A stretch of 64,000 nt of DNA from Streptomyces sp. DHE7-1 (GTDB taxonomy: Bacteria > Actinomycetota > Actinomycetes > Streptomycetales > Streptomycetaceae), in the NCBI GenBank assembly GCA_016432725.1, contig JACJDG010000002.1, positions 24,615 to 88,614 on the forward strand, in the 5' to 3' direction. Shown here one piece after another: positions 1-9,847 of this stretch. Every line of letters begins with the position of its first letter. Positions within the stretch are counted from its first letter, which is position 1. Made by a program: the position numbers and the translations under genes. Under the pieces are notes generated by a model. The model was not told the DNA's origin. It saw nothing but the letters and a program-made list of their open reading frames with translations, and ran no database searches.

Positions 1-364
1 AACGGCCGCTCGGCGTCGAACAGGTCGAACCGGCCTGCTGGGACCTGCTCGTCGAAGTAGGCGTCGACCGCGTCCGGATCGAAGCGGCCTGCACCCAAAA
101 CGGCCCGCCTCAGGGCGTACCACTGGGCGATCTCCTCCGCGGTGTCCTCGTCGTCCAGACGCACCCCCGCGTGGTGCGCGATCCGCGTCGTCATCGCCGC
201 GAGAATCCGCATCAGCCCCGACGCCGCCGGCGCGACCGGCAACTCAAGATCCTCGATCTTATGCGCCCGCCGGAATAACTCCCGGAAACCGACCCGGACC
301 GACTCCCCGAAACCAGCCGGACCGGCACCCACGGCTCATCCCGCAGGTCAAAGCCCCCACCCAT
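1..364 (-). CDS. casA: Type I-E Cascade large subunit Cas8e/Cse1, 5' part
   Basis: This is the N-terminal part of the Cascade large subunit, which recognises the PAM and recruits Cas3. The window edge cuts off the rest. The start is the ATG at 364, preceded by a GAGGGG ribosome site. The protein opens with FDLRDEPWVPVR, the Cse1 hallmark, and continues with GFRELFRRAHKIEDL and RIAHHAGVRL. The frame slips once near 320, where one C seems lost from a C run, so the two halves read in different frames. It follows cas3 on the same strand after 152 bases, which is the normal cas3-casA order. The family identity is clear from these motifs. I infer a sequencing error and not a real lesion. Confidence 0.85.
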
Positions 365-516
365 CAGGCCCCCTCGCCATGAAATCGCCATGCAGGCATG
401 GCAGTTCCCCCTCAACCGGCACGTGTCCGGTCAGGGTGTGACATTCAAGCAGGCAGCACTGACAATGGGGCCGCAAGCCGGGAAATCCGCCGCTTGAGCT
501 GCAGGTCTGGCGGCTG

Positions 517-3325
517 TCACTGCCTAACGAGGCCCAGTTCGGCATCCAGGCGCAGAGTCTTCTTGCCCACCTGTACGGCCTGTGCCCGCCCGTCCGCCAT
601 GGGCTGGCACAGGATGCGGATCTCGCCGAGCATGGGGTGCTCCGCCCAGGAGGCGGGCGGCCGGTGGGCGTCGGCTTCGGCGCCGGTGAACCAGTCGGCG
701 CGGACCGGGATCGTGCGCCGCATCACGCGCCGTACATCGGATGCCATCGGCTCGGCGTCCTCCGCGGGAAGGTCTTCCTGGCCGGCCGCGTCCAGCGTCA
801 CGCGTCCGTCCGGCTGCTGGTGAACGCACAGCAGGCGTACCGAGTCGGCGCCCAGGCGGGTGGCGGCCTCCCACTCGTCCTCGGCGCCTTCCAGGTGGTG
901 CATCTCGTGCAGTTCCCACAGGCTGCGTGCCCGCGGCACGACCACGACGTCCGCCATGCCGCGCGCCGCCATCTCCCCACCGCGGTACGCGCTCCAGGCG
1001 GCCGACTTCGCCGGATCGTCCCAGTCGAAGCGGTCGGCCCGATCTCCGTGCACCCGCTCCACCAGCTGCTGCACGCCGCCGGGAATGGCGATCTTCTCCC
1101 CGTCCAGTTCGGCCATCACCTTAGAGGTCTCGATCAGCAGGTGCTCGGCGTAGACCTCGCCCACTGCACGGGCACCTTCCCTGCGCCGGCCAGCGGGTCG
1201 AGCACGACCAGCCGCGGGGCATCGGCCCAGCAGGGCCGGCCACGGCCGCCGGGGTAACCGTGCCGGGTCCACCAGTTCTCGTGCCGCCAGCACCGGCCCG
1301 CCCGCTGCAGCAACAGCGCCAGCGGCGCCAGATCGCTGATGACGAGGTCCGCGTCCAGGTCCAGGGACTGCTCCACCACCTGTGTCGCCACGACGATCCG
1401 CCGGGCAGGGCGCGGCCCGCCGCGGCCCATCCCGGCGGTCACCAGCGCGGTGCGCTCCTCGCGCACGTCCCCCGGGAAACGGGCGTGCACCAGCAGCAGC
1501 TCCTCACCGTCCAGCGACGGGTAGCGCTCCTGCAGCCGGAGATAGGTCTGCTGGGCTTCGCCGACCGTATTGCACACCACCAGAGCGCAGCCGCCCTCGC
1601 CCACAGCGACCGGCTCCAGCAGCCGCTCGATCACCGCCAGCCGGCCCCGCTCCCCGCCGTCGCATGGTGGGCCACCGGCTTGATACGGACCTGCAGGTCC
1701 ATGCTCCGCACAGCTGCCTGCTCCCGCTGGCGCTCCTGGGACATCGGTGTGCAGGCGCCGGTGTCGGCGTCCACGTACAGCCAGCCCGGATACGGCGCCT
1801 GGAACTGCCGCTTCCTCAGCTCGGAGGGCTTCAGCCCTGCGCCCCGCAGGTACTCCTTGATCAGGCGGTCGCTGACCGACACCGGAAGCGTCGCCGACAA
1901 CAGCACCACCGGCACCCCGAACGTCCCCAGCCAGTTCAGCAGCCGCCCCAGCAGCACCTGCATGTACGGGTCGTACGCGTGCGCCTCATCGACGATGAAC
2001 GCCTTGCCCGACAATCCGAGCAGTCGCAGCGCGTTGTGCCGCACCGGCAGCACCGACATCAGCGCCTGGTCCACCGTGCCGACCGCGAACTGCGCCAGCA
2101 GCGCCCGCTTCATCCCCGCAGCCAGCGCCGCGGCCGCAGATCGGCCTCCGCCCGCGCCGCACCCGGCCCTCGTCCCCATCACAGACCAGAATTCCGTCCC
2201 CGCCGTCGAGTTCGTCGTTCGCGTAGGCGGTGTTCAGCCAGGCCATGCTGTGCAGCAAGGTCAGGCCGGCCCCGTCCGCTGCCTGCCGCCGCAGACAGGC
2301 GGCCACCCGGCCATACATCTGATCGCTGGTGGCCATGGTCGGCAGCACGAAGTCGTACCCCCGCGTATGGAAGACCTGCGACAGCGCCCGCACCGCCTCC
2401 AGCGCGGTCTCGCTCTTGCCGTCCCCGGGGCAGCGGTGACCAGCATGATCCCGCCCTTGCGGCCGCCCTTCGCCGCAGCCGGGAGCTCGTCCATCACCGA
2501 CCGCTGCAACGGGTTGGGATCACCATCGATCCCATAGGACTGCGAGAAGCCCGGATAAGCCAGCTCGACCGGCTCCAGCCCCGCCTCCCGCAGCACAGCG
2601 GGCGCATCGGCCTGCGAGCGGCGGAAGTGATTCTCCAGCGAGCCCTCCAACGCCCGCTGCCGGCCCCGGACGTAGTCGGCCTGGCTCACGAGCCAGTCCG
2701 CCAGGATCACCACCCCCGTCACCAGCACAGCCGCCCCCGCACCGAACGCCTCCGGAACCTTCGGCTCCCCCAGCAGGCGATGCACCGCCTGCCCGTGCAG
2801 CCCCCGCTGCACAGCCCACGTCCGACCCCCCAGCCGCTCCTGCACCGCCCACAGCACAGTGCGGCGGTAGTCATTGCGGTGGAAACGGCCGTGATGCCCG
2901 CCGATGATCTCCGCGATACGCCGCACCGCGGACCCCTCACCCGCGTCCTCGAACCCGAGAGCCTCAAGCACAGCGGACGCGGCCTGCATACCCGCGACAT
3001 CATGACCGACCCGCTCAACGCCGATCTTCCCCACGTCCGCCAGGAACGCCTCACTCAAATGCGCCTTGCCGTGCCGGGAACAGAACTGAAAACCCGAGAT
3101 CTTCCCGATGTCATGCAGCCCGGCACATAACGCGACCACACCACGGGCCTGCTCAAGCGAACACCCCAAACCAGCCGCGATCGCGCGCCGCTGATTCGCC
3201 GACAGATACACATCCCACACATGCAGCGCCATCGCCGCCGCATCCAACAAATGCCGCACCAACGGATACGGCGGACCACCCTGGTCCAACCCCCGCGACT
3301 TCCCCCACGCCGACTCATCCAACAC
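517..3325 (-). CDS. cas3: CRISPR-associated nuclease-helicase Cas3 (frameshifted in this sequence)
   Basis: Cas3 is the single-strand nuclease and helicase that Cascade recruits to degrade target DNA. In order the sequence shows: an N-terminal HD nuclease domain (SAWGKSRGL, PYPLVRHLLDAAA, AGLHDIGK, GGHHGRFH), a Walker A of the form APGDGKSETAL near 2420, the DEAH box in FIVDEAHAYDP near 2000, SATLP, and a helicase C domain with VVEQSLDLDADLVISD and QRAGRCWRH. The C-terminal domain ends at 517. The reading moves between frames near 2425, 2190, 1640 and 1160. At 2425 the Walker A is restored by adding one G to a G4 run. Total length, about 935 residues, is normal for Cas3. I chose the GTG at 3325, which has GGGGAGG upstream, but the frame stays open towards the array, so the start is uncertain. 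Confidence 0.85.
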
Positions 3326-3581
3326 CAGCCACACCCCTCCCCAGCCGAGCGGAACACCCCACCTACACCCACGATCCAAACACCCACCCCCGACAACACG
3401 GCCTTCCCGCCTCAGCCGCGCCCGTATCTGGTCCGGAAGCACCTGGCTACGAGCCGCGCCCACCCCGACGCCGCACCAGAAACGAACCACCGCCGCGTAC
3501 AAGGCCCTACCCTCGTCACATGACCGCATCCACCAAAGCAAACGAAACGCAAAGCCCCCACTGAACCGCAGGTCAGAAAGT
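3326..3581 (+). promoter_or_regulatory. Probable CRISPR leader and divergent cas3 promoter region
   Basis: This stretch lies between the cas3 start (minus strand) and the first repeat (plus strand). It holds no convincing gene. It is richer in A and C than its surroundings, especially just before the first repeat (AAAGCAAACGAAACGC). The repeat orientation and the decay of repeats at the far end both put the leader here. It should carry the array promoter and the spacer-integration signals, and probably the cas3 promoter on the other strand. Promoter boxes cannot be placed with confidence. Confidence 0.55.
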
Positions 3582-6500
3582 GTCCTCCCCGCCGACGCGG
3601 GGGTGTTCCCGCCAGCCAATGCACCCGCACGGACTCGCCGGTGTCCTCCCCGCCGACGCGGGGGTGTTCCGGTCGAGTCCCTCTTCGTCACGTCCGTCGC
3701 CAGGTCCTCCCCGCCGACGCGGGGGTGTTCCCTCGCGGATGAATTCGTCGGTGAGGCCGGAGCCGTCCTCCCCGCCGACGCGGGGTGTTCCGAACGGCAC
3801 CTGCCGCCACGCCGAACACGACGTGTCCTCCCCGCCGACGCGGGGGTGTTCCGATCGTCTATCTCGTGCTCGGCATCGTCGTTGCGTCCTCCCCGCCGAC
3901 GCGGGGGTGTTCCGGCCCGCTGTCAGACCCGGATGCCACACTGAACGTCCTCCCCGCCGACGCGGGGGTGTTCCGGCGGTCGCCGCGCGCCGTGGCGGCC
4001 GGGCCGAGTCCTCCCCGCCGACGCGGGGTGTTCCGTCAGCAGGGGTCTCCTCGGAGCGCACGGTGCGGTCCTCCCCGCCGACGCGGGGTGTTCCGTCGGC
4101 GAGCGCGGCCCGGACCTCGCGGCAGGCGTCCTCCCCGCCGACGCGGGGGTGTTCCGCCGGTGTTCTCTTCGTTCTGGCGGGCGCGGGAGTCCTCCCCGCC
4201 GACGCGGGGGTGTTCCGCTGAACGCGACCGATGACATCGACACCCAGGTGTCCTCCCCGCCGACGCGGGGGTGTTCCGTTGTGGACGCCGAACCGGCCGT
4301 TGCCGCCGGAGTCCTCCCCGCCGACGCGGGGGTGTTCCGGGTCACCGGACGCCGTTCGAGATTGCCCGGTCGTCCTCCCCGCCGACGCGGGGGTGTTCCG
4401 CTGAATTGCTTGATCCTGCGGCCCTTGAGCAGGTCCTCCCCGCCGACGCGGGGGTGTTCCCCGCGCAGTAGGCCAGCCACAGGAAAGCCAGACGTCCTCC
4501 CCGCCGACGCGGGGGTGTTCCGGTGGCGTACGCGTACTACAGCCAGCCGAAGGAGTCCTCCCCGCCGACGCGGGGGTGTTCCGGTCGTCCCACGCCGCAC
4601 GCACGAGCGCGGAGAGTCCTCCCCGCCGACGCGGGGGTGTTCCGATCGCGCCGGACAGGTCCACCTGGTCCTCAGCGTCCTCCCCGCCGACGCGGGGGTG
4701 TTCCGCCAGTCACGGTGCCAGCGGAACACTGCGCCAAGTCCTCCCCGCCGACGCGGGGGTGTTCCGGCCGTGGCCGCCGAGCGCCGCCGCGCAAAGCGGT
4801 CCTCCCCGCCAACGCGGGGGTGTTCCGGGCACGGGATCGACTCGCAGATCGCCGGTCAGGTCCTCCCCGCCGACGCGGGGTGTTCCGGCACCGAAGGCGT
4901 TCAGCCTCAAGGCCTACGAGTCCTCCCCGCCGACGCGGGGGTGTTCCGTCGGCGTGCGCGGCCTCGCGGCTCACCTCGGGGTCCTCCCGCCGACGCGGGG
5001 GTGTTCCGGCAGTGCACCCCGTGGAGCGCGTTCCTTGGTCGTCCTCCCCGCCGACGCGGGGGTGTTCCGGAACTACCCGGCCTGGCCCTGGCGGCGGACT
5101 AGTCCTCCCCGCCGACGCGGGGGTGTTCCGGGGAACGGCGGAGGCCCGCTCGGTGGGGTGCCGTCCTCCCCGCCGACGCGGGGGTGTTCCAAGCCCGCCG
5201 AGGGCCAGGCCGCCGAGGCCGCCGAGTCCTCCCCGCCGACGCGGGGGTGTTCCGCGGCTGGATTCGCCGTCCATGCCCGCGACCAGGTCCTCCCGCCGAC
5301 GCGGGGGTGTTCCGATGCAGCCCACCGCGGAGCGGTACGGCGTCGCGTCCTCCCCGCCGACGCGGGGGTGTTCCGGCGCGCGCGCTGCTCGGTGACCAGT
5401 GGACGAGTCCTCCCCGCCGACGCGGGGGTGTTCCCCAGGGCGCGGAGACACCCCCACCGGGCGGCCGTCCTCCCCGCCGACGCGGGGTGTTCCGACGGCC
5501 TCGGGCGACGGTGCCTGTGCGCCGATGTCCTCCCGCCGACGCGGGGGTGTTCCCGAGCCGGCCATGCCGCCGGTCGGCCGGTCCACGTCCTCCCCGCCGA
5601 CGCGGGGGTGTTCCGGCAACAGCCTCCACAAAAGGGCTAGTTCCACCGTCCTCCACGTCGACGCGGGGGTGTTCCGGACCACGGCGCCATCCGCCTCATC
5701 CCCGACCTGTCCTCCCCGCCGACGCGGGGGTGTTCCGTCCGCGACGTCGTCGGACATCAGCTCGGTCGTGTCCTCCCCGCCGACGCGGGGGTGTTCCGCC
5801 GAGCGACACGATGAGGCCGAGGATGGCCGAGTCCTCCCCGCCGACGCGGGGGTGTTCCAGTCGAGGACGGGCCCGGAGACCCGGGATCCCCGTCCTCCCC
5901 GCCGACGCGGGGGTGTTCCGCGCCAGGCCGTCAACGCGGCCCCGGACGAGGCCCCCTCCCCACCGACGCGGGGGTATTCCGAGTACGAGACCAGCCGGGT
6001 CATCCAGAGCATCGTCCTCCCCACCGACGTGGGGGTGCTTCGGCTCCGAGGTAGCGGAGGTATCTGGCATCGACGTCCTCCCCACTGACGTGGGGGTCTT
6101 CCGGCCGTCAACGACAACGAGGCCGCAGCCCGCGTGTCCTCCCCGCCGACGCGGGGTGTTCCGTAGAAGAGAGGGGCCCAACGCATGCCGATGATCGTCC
6201 TTCCCGCCGACGCAGGGGCGCTGCCGGCCCTGCGGGAGTGGATCGACAACCATCTCGAGTCCTCCCCACCGACGTGAGGGGTGTTCCGGCCCCGCATATG
6301 GGTCCGGGTGTCCTCCCCGCCGACGCGGGGTGTTCCGTTCTTGACCCGGTTGGTGATCGGCCCGTCGTGGTCCTCCCCGCCGACGCGGGGGTGTTCTGCG
6401 CCGGAACAGACGGTCGATCCGCGACTGCTCGTCCTCCCCGCCGACGCGGGGGTGTTCCGCCACGCCCAGAGATGAGGAGCACGACATCATGGTTCTCCCG

Positions 6501-7011
6501 CCGACGCGGGGGTGTTCCGGGACCCACTGGTCAGAGATCGATGCGGGCGCCGTCCTCCCCGCCGACGCGGGGGTGTTCCTCGAACGGCGTCCGGTGACCC
6601 TTGCGGCCCTGCGTCCTCCCCGCCGACGCGGGGGTGTTCCGGTCTTCACGGGGGAACTCCTGGGAGGGTCGGTGTCCTCCCGCCGACGCGGGGGTGTTCC
6701 GAACACGCCCAGGAACAGCACGCTGGTGCCGAGCACGCCGGGTCCTCCCCGCCGACGCGGGGGTGTTCCGAACGCCAAGGACCGGATCGCTGACGCCAAC
6801 CGGTCCTCCCCGCCGACGCGGGGGTGTTCCGCTCGACGAGACGTTCGGCGATCCCCGGTCGGGTCCTCCCCGCCGACGCGGGGGTGTTACGCCGCAGTTC
6901 AACGCGGCGATCCCTGCTCGGGTCCTCCCCCGCCGACGCGGGGGTGTTCCGGCCGCCTGCTCGTCCCGCCGTCCGCTCTCCGTGTCCTCCCCGCCAAGGC
7001 GGGGATGGTCG
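3582..7011 (+). CRISPR. Main type I-E CRISPR array, 57 repeats
   Basis: I count 57 copies of a 28-base repeat with a period of about 61 bases. It begins GTCCTCCCC, has the core GCCGACG and ends GGGGGTGTTCC. It can fold into a CCCCGC...GCGGGG hairpin typical of type I-E. By comparison with the E. coli repeat, the plus strand is the crRNA strand. Repeats near 3.6 kb are uniform. Those from about 5950 to 6310 are degenerate (for example at 5953, 6014, 6075, 6197 and 6259) and the last, at 6984, has a different 3' half, so the trailer is at the right. Spacers are mostly 32-33 bases; the one before 6310 is short and the one before 6742 is long. About a dozen repeats differ only by one base in the C4 or G5 run (for example 3765, 4008, 4068, 4860, 4981, 5287, 5467, 5527, 6674). 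That looks like base-calling error. Confidence 0.97.
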
Positions 7012-7115
7012 TACGCGATGGCGAGGACGCGGTGCTGGACTTCATACTGCCCGGGCTGGTTATTCATGCAGGGCTGCTGGCATGATCCGGTGCCCTGTCG
7101 ACGCATCCTCTATGT

Positions 7116-7649
7116 ATGAACCAGGGGGACGCCGCCATATGGGCGGCTGGCATGGGCATCGCCGGAACACTGGCCGCAGCGTTGGGAGGTCCGCTCCTAC
7201 AGGCTCGTGCAGCACGCCGCCAAACACGGGAGCAAGAAAAGGCCGACGTTCGTCAACGACTGCGTGAGGAACGGCAGACAGCCTTCAAAGCCGTTCTCGA
7301 CGCATCTGACGCGGTACAGCGTTCCATCAACGCCGTGATCGAGACCCGTGTTACTTCGGCCTCCGAGTCACCGTCTGATGAGGCCTCGCTGTGGTCAGAA
7401 GTTGATACAGCCCTTGATCGTCTGTATCAAGCAGCAACGCTTGTTGCAATCACTGGACCAGCCCCCATTGGTCATCTCGCCGAGACGATGCTCGCTGCGG
7501 CGGACCAGCAGGCAGGCGCATGGCGTCCCCGGCTCGCCGTAGAAGACTGCCGTGCCGCAGGTGCTCAGGCCATCACCGCGCTGCATAAGGCTCGTCATGA
7601 GTTCATTCTTCGAGCTCAAGAAGCCATGTCTGGACCTGGGGATCCGTGA
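7116..7649 (+). CDS. Small membrane-anchored coiled-coil protein, unknown function
   Basis: An intact 177-residue protein sits between the two CRISPR arrays. Residues about 7-28 form one hydrophobic segment (IWAAGMGIAGTLAAALGGPL). A basic, charged, helical stretch follows (QARAARRQTREQEKADVRQR) and then a mostly alpha-helical soluble part. It would sit in the membrane with the helical domain in the cytoplasm. The architecture matches the 154-residue protein at 26144-26608 but not its sequence in detail. I do not recognise a function. Its position between arrays could mean a role in immunity or simply chance insertion in an accessory locus. Confidence 0.75.
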   Translation: MNQGDAAIWAAGMGIAGTLAAALGGPLLQARAARRQTREQEKADVRQRLREERQTAFKAVLDASDAVQRSINAVIETRVTSASESPSDEASLWSEVDTALDRLYQAATLVAITGPAPIGHLAETMLAAADQQAGAWRPRLAVEDCRAAGAQAITALHKARHEFILRAQEAMSGPGDP

Positions 7650-7701
7650 CACGAACAATGCGACGCAGGTCGTAGGCCGCCGAGCGACACGACGAGGCCA
7701 A

Positions 7702-8204
7702 TTCCTCCCCGCCGACGCGGGGGTGTTCCGTTCACCGTCACGTTCGCCATCGCGGGCCAGCCCTCCTCCCGGCCGACGCGGGGGTGTTCCGGAGTGGCAG
7801 CGGGGCAAGATCGATCCGAGCATGTGTTCCCCGCCAATGCGGGGTGTTCCGGGCTCGCACTGCTCCTTGAGTCCTCCCGCCGACGCGGGGGTATTCCGAG
7901 GTTCGCGGCGGTCTCCGTGTCCAGCTGGATGTCCTCCTCCCTGCCGACGCGGGGGTGTTCCGCCTGGGTCGTCCTGGGCTACGCCCGGCAGGCCGTCCTC
8001 CCCGCCGACGCGGGGTGCTCCGCAGGAGAAGCTCGACGTTCAGAAGCAGCTCAAGTCCTCCCCGCCGACGCGGGGGTGTTCCGATCTAAGACTTCCCAGA
8101 CGGCCTGGGCCCGGCGTCCTCCCCGCCGACGCGGGGGTGTTGCGACCGTGAAGACCGTGGCAAGCGTGGCCCCCGGGTCCTCCTCGCCGACGCGGGGGTG
8201 TTGC
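7702..8204 (+). CRISPR. Small satellite CRISPR array with worn repeats, 9 recognisable copies
   Basis: Nine copies of the same I-E repeat begin near 7702, 7763, 7824, 7871, 7931, 7995, 8055, 8116 and 8177, in the same orientation as the main array. Several carry substitutions (7763, 7824, 7931) and the last two end TGTTGC instead of TGTTCC, as expected at a trailer. The spacer before 7871 is only about 20 bases. Just left of the first clear repeat (7677-7701) lies a sequence closely related to a spacer of the main array, preceded by an eroded repeat (GACGCAGGTCG). No cas gene or clear leader adjoins it, so it probably depends on the neighbouring cas genes if it is used at all. Confidence 0.9.
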
Positions 8205-8338
8205 AGCCCAGGGCGGTGCTACCGGTGAAGCGGGTCGGAGGTGAGGATGACGGGCCATCCACGTGTGAGTGCGTCCTCCCACTGATCTGAGTGCGCGTAC
8301 TCACGGGCGCGAGCGTGGCTTGATCACAGACTGTGCCC

Positions 8339-8986
8339 ATGACACGCATCCCCATCCTGACCAGCACATTCACCCGCTCTTCGCGCCGCTCGCGGCTCAC
8401 GCTCGCCATCACGGCATGTGCCGTGATGGCACTTGGCGCCTGCGGCACCGAGAAGACAGGCGCCGATGGAGCCCAAGACAAGCGCGCCCGCGCTGTTGCA
8501 GGCCGGCCCGACGCGGCCTTCACGGCGATGCTGGACAAGGTCGCACAGTCGTGTCCCCCGAGCGCCCCGCCGGTACCGCCGCCGACCGGCCCGTCGAAGC
8601 CACTGCCGGCGGGCGCGGTCGAGGTGTCGCCGGACGTCGAGCCCGTCACGCCCACGGCAGGGCCGGAAGTGGAGCTTAACGCCCGCGACTGGTGCGCCGG
8701 CGCCCGACACGAAGAACGCGTCGCGCGGGCGCTGTGGGCTCTGGCGGAGCCCACTCCCGCCAAGGTCAGGACGAGCCTGCACGACCTCGGCTACGTCGAC
8801 GAATGCATCCACGACCTCAAGCAGTCCGGTGCGACCACGCAGTTCTTCCTCGACCTGCGCGACCAAGGCGGCCGACTCTGCCTGAGGGGCTCGGCAGCCG
8901 GCGAGGAGACCGTCGTCGACGAATGCGTAGCCCCCGCAACCGGACCGTTCACACCGGATGAGCACCCGCAGGGAACACCAGCCTGA
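8339..8986 (+). CDS. Secreted lipoprotein, unknown function
   Basis: An intact protein of about 215 residues. It starts with a basic n-region (TRSSRRSR), a hydrophobic core (LTLAITACAVMALGA) and a lipobox LGAC with the acylated Cys at residue 35 from the ATG at 8339. A GTG two codons upstream is the alternative start. The mature part begins with a low-complexity linker, has a proline-rich stretch (PPSAPPVPPPTGPSKPLP) and a small domain with conserved-looking cysteines (DWCAG, DECIHDL, LCLRG, DECVAP) that may form two disulphides. It should be exported and anchored to the outer face of the membrane. I do not recognise the family. Confidence 0.75.
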   Translation: MTRIPILTSTFTRSSRRSRLTLAITACAVMALGACGTEKTGADGAQDKRARAVAGRPDAAFTAMLDKVAQSCPPSAPPVPPPTGPSKPLPAGAVEVSPDVEPVTPTAGPEVELNARDWCAGARHEERVARALWALAEPTPAKVRTSLHDLGYVDECIHDLKQSGATTQFFLDLRDQGGRLCLRGSAAGEETVVDECVAPATGPFTPDEHPQGTPA

Positions 8987-9015
8987 AGTGAACGGCACCC
9001 AGCGGCCGACCGGGT

Positions 9016-9837
9016 TCATGGGGTCGTCGCACAGCCACTGCTGTCCTTCGCTTGCTGTTCACGGGTCAATCGCGTTCTGCGGGCAGGAAGCGCCGGTTCG
9101 GAAACGCGAGTCGGCTTCCTGCACATAGTCCATGGCGGTGTGGCCTCCAGAAGCCAGTGGACGCGGTTCGCGAAGAGGGGTTCGGGGACGGGCAGCTCGA
9201 TGCTGGGGTGGCGCGTGTAGTGACGGGTGACGGTGTCGGCGACGTAGTTGGTCAGCGCGTCGATGCGGTGGCGGCGTCGCGAACGGGTACCGGAGTCAGT
9301 GCCCAGTCTGCTGAGGGTGCGCAAGACGGTGGAGAGGCTGGCGTCGAAGCTGATCTCCTGGGGCGGGCAAGTGCCGGCCACGGTGAGGGGGACACTTGGT
9401 GGGGTGGTCTCCAGGTGGGCCTGGCGCTGGTAGAAGTCGGCGGCGTGCTGTTCCCCACGGACCTGGTGGTAGAGGAACAGGGAGTAGCAGGCGGGGGCGT
9501 GGTTGTCGCCTGCGGCGTACTGCCACCAGAAGCGGGCGCCGTCCTCGAGGCCGGCGACGTGCAGGGTGCAGCCAAGCAGCCAGGCGGAGTGCAGGTCGGG
9601 GATCTGGTCGGTGAGGAAGTCCAGCGCGTTCGGTGCGAGTGTGCCGATGGCGGTCTCGCACAGGGTGTGCAGGTGCCAGGCCGCGGCGTGGTCGTGGGGT
9701 TCGGGGTGGCTGGGTCGGTGGGCGGGGTCGGGTAGGTCGGTGGGGTAGGGGGTGTCTTCGTAGGGAACGGTGTCGTCGGGGACGTCGGGCTGGGGGTGGA
9801 GGCGGGCTCGGGCGAGGAGCTGGTCGATGGCAGTCAT
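9016..9837 (-). CDS. Hypothetical protein, last gene of a three-gene operon
   Basis: An intact 273-residue protein starting at the ATG at 9837. It follows the regulator gene (stop at 9848) by 10 bases, so the two are co-transcribed. The N-terminal third is rich in Pro, His and Asp. The middle (HTLCETAIGTLAPNALDFLTDQIPDL, WLLGCTLHVAGLEDGARFWWQYAAGDNHAPACYSLFLYHQ) resembles a short helical repeat of Sel1 or TPR type. The tail is basic. Streptomyces genomes often pair proteins like this with HTH/sigma-like regulators, so it may act in the same regulatory circuit. That is inference from position. Confidence 0.65.
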   Translation of the reverse strand: MTAIDQLLARARLHPQPDVPDDTVPYEDTPYPTDLPDPAHRPSHPEPHDHAAAWHLHTLCETAIGTLAPNALDFLTDQIPDLHSAWLLGCTLHVAGLEDGARFWWQYAAGDNHAPACYSLFLYHQVRGEQHAADFYQRQAHLETTPPSVPLTVAGTCPPQEISFDASLSTVLRTLSRLGTDSGTRSRRRHRIDALTNYVADTVTRHYTRHPSIELPVPEPLFANRVHWLLEATPPWTMCRKPTRVSEPALPARRTRLTREQQAKDSSGCATTP

Positions 9838-9847
9838 GGCGGGCGAG

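Noticed and set aside
1260..3130. Long plus-strand open frames of over 400 residues.
   Set aside because: They are antisense shadows of cas3, rich in Pro and Arg, with no domain. The minus strand has clear Cas3 motifs.
6831..6921. Two neighbouring spacers that share a similar 3' half (GGCGATCCC...TCGG).
   Set aside because: Only about 16 of the last 18 bases agree and the 5' halves differ. This can occur by chance in high-GC coding targets.
3573..7119. Many long open frames on both strands across the CRISPR array, with repeated SSPPTRGCS or NTPASAGRT motifs.
   Set aside because: They are translations of the repeat. The period of 61 bases and changing spacers show CRISPR, not protein repeats.
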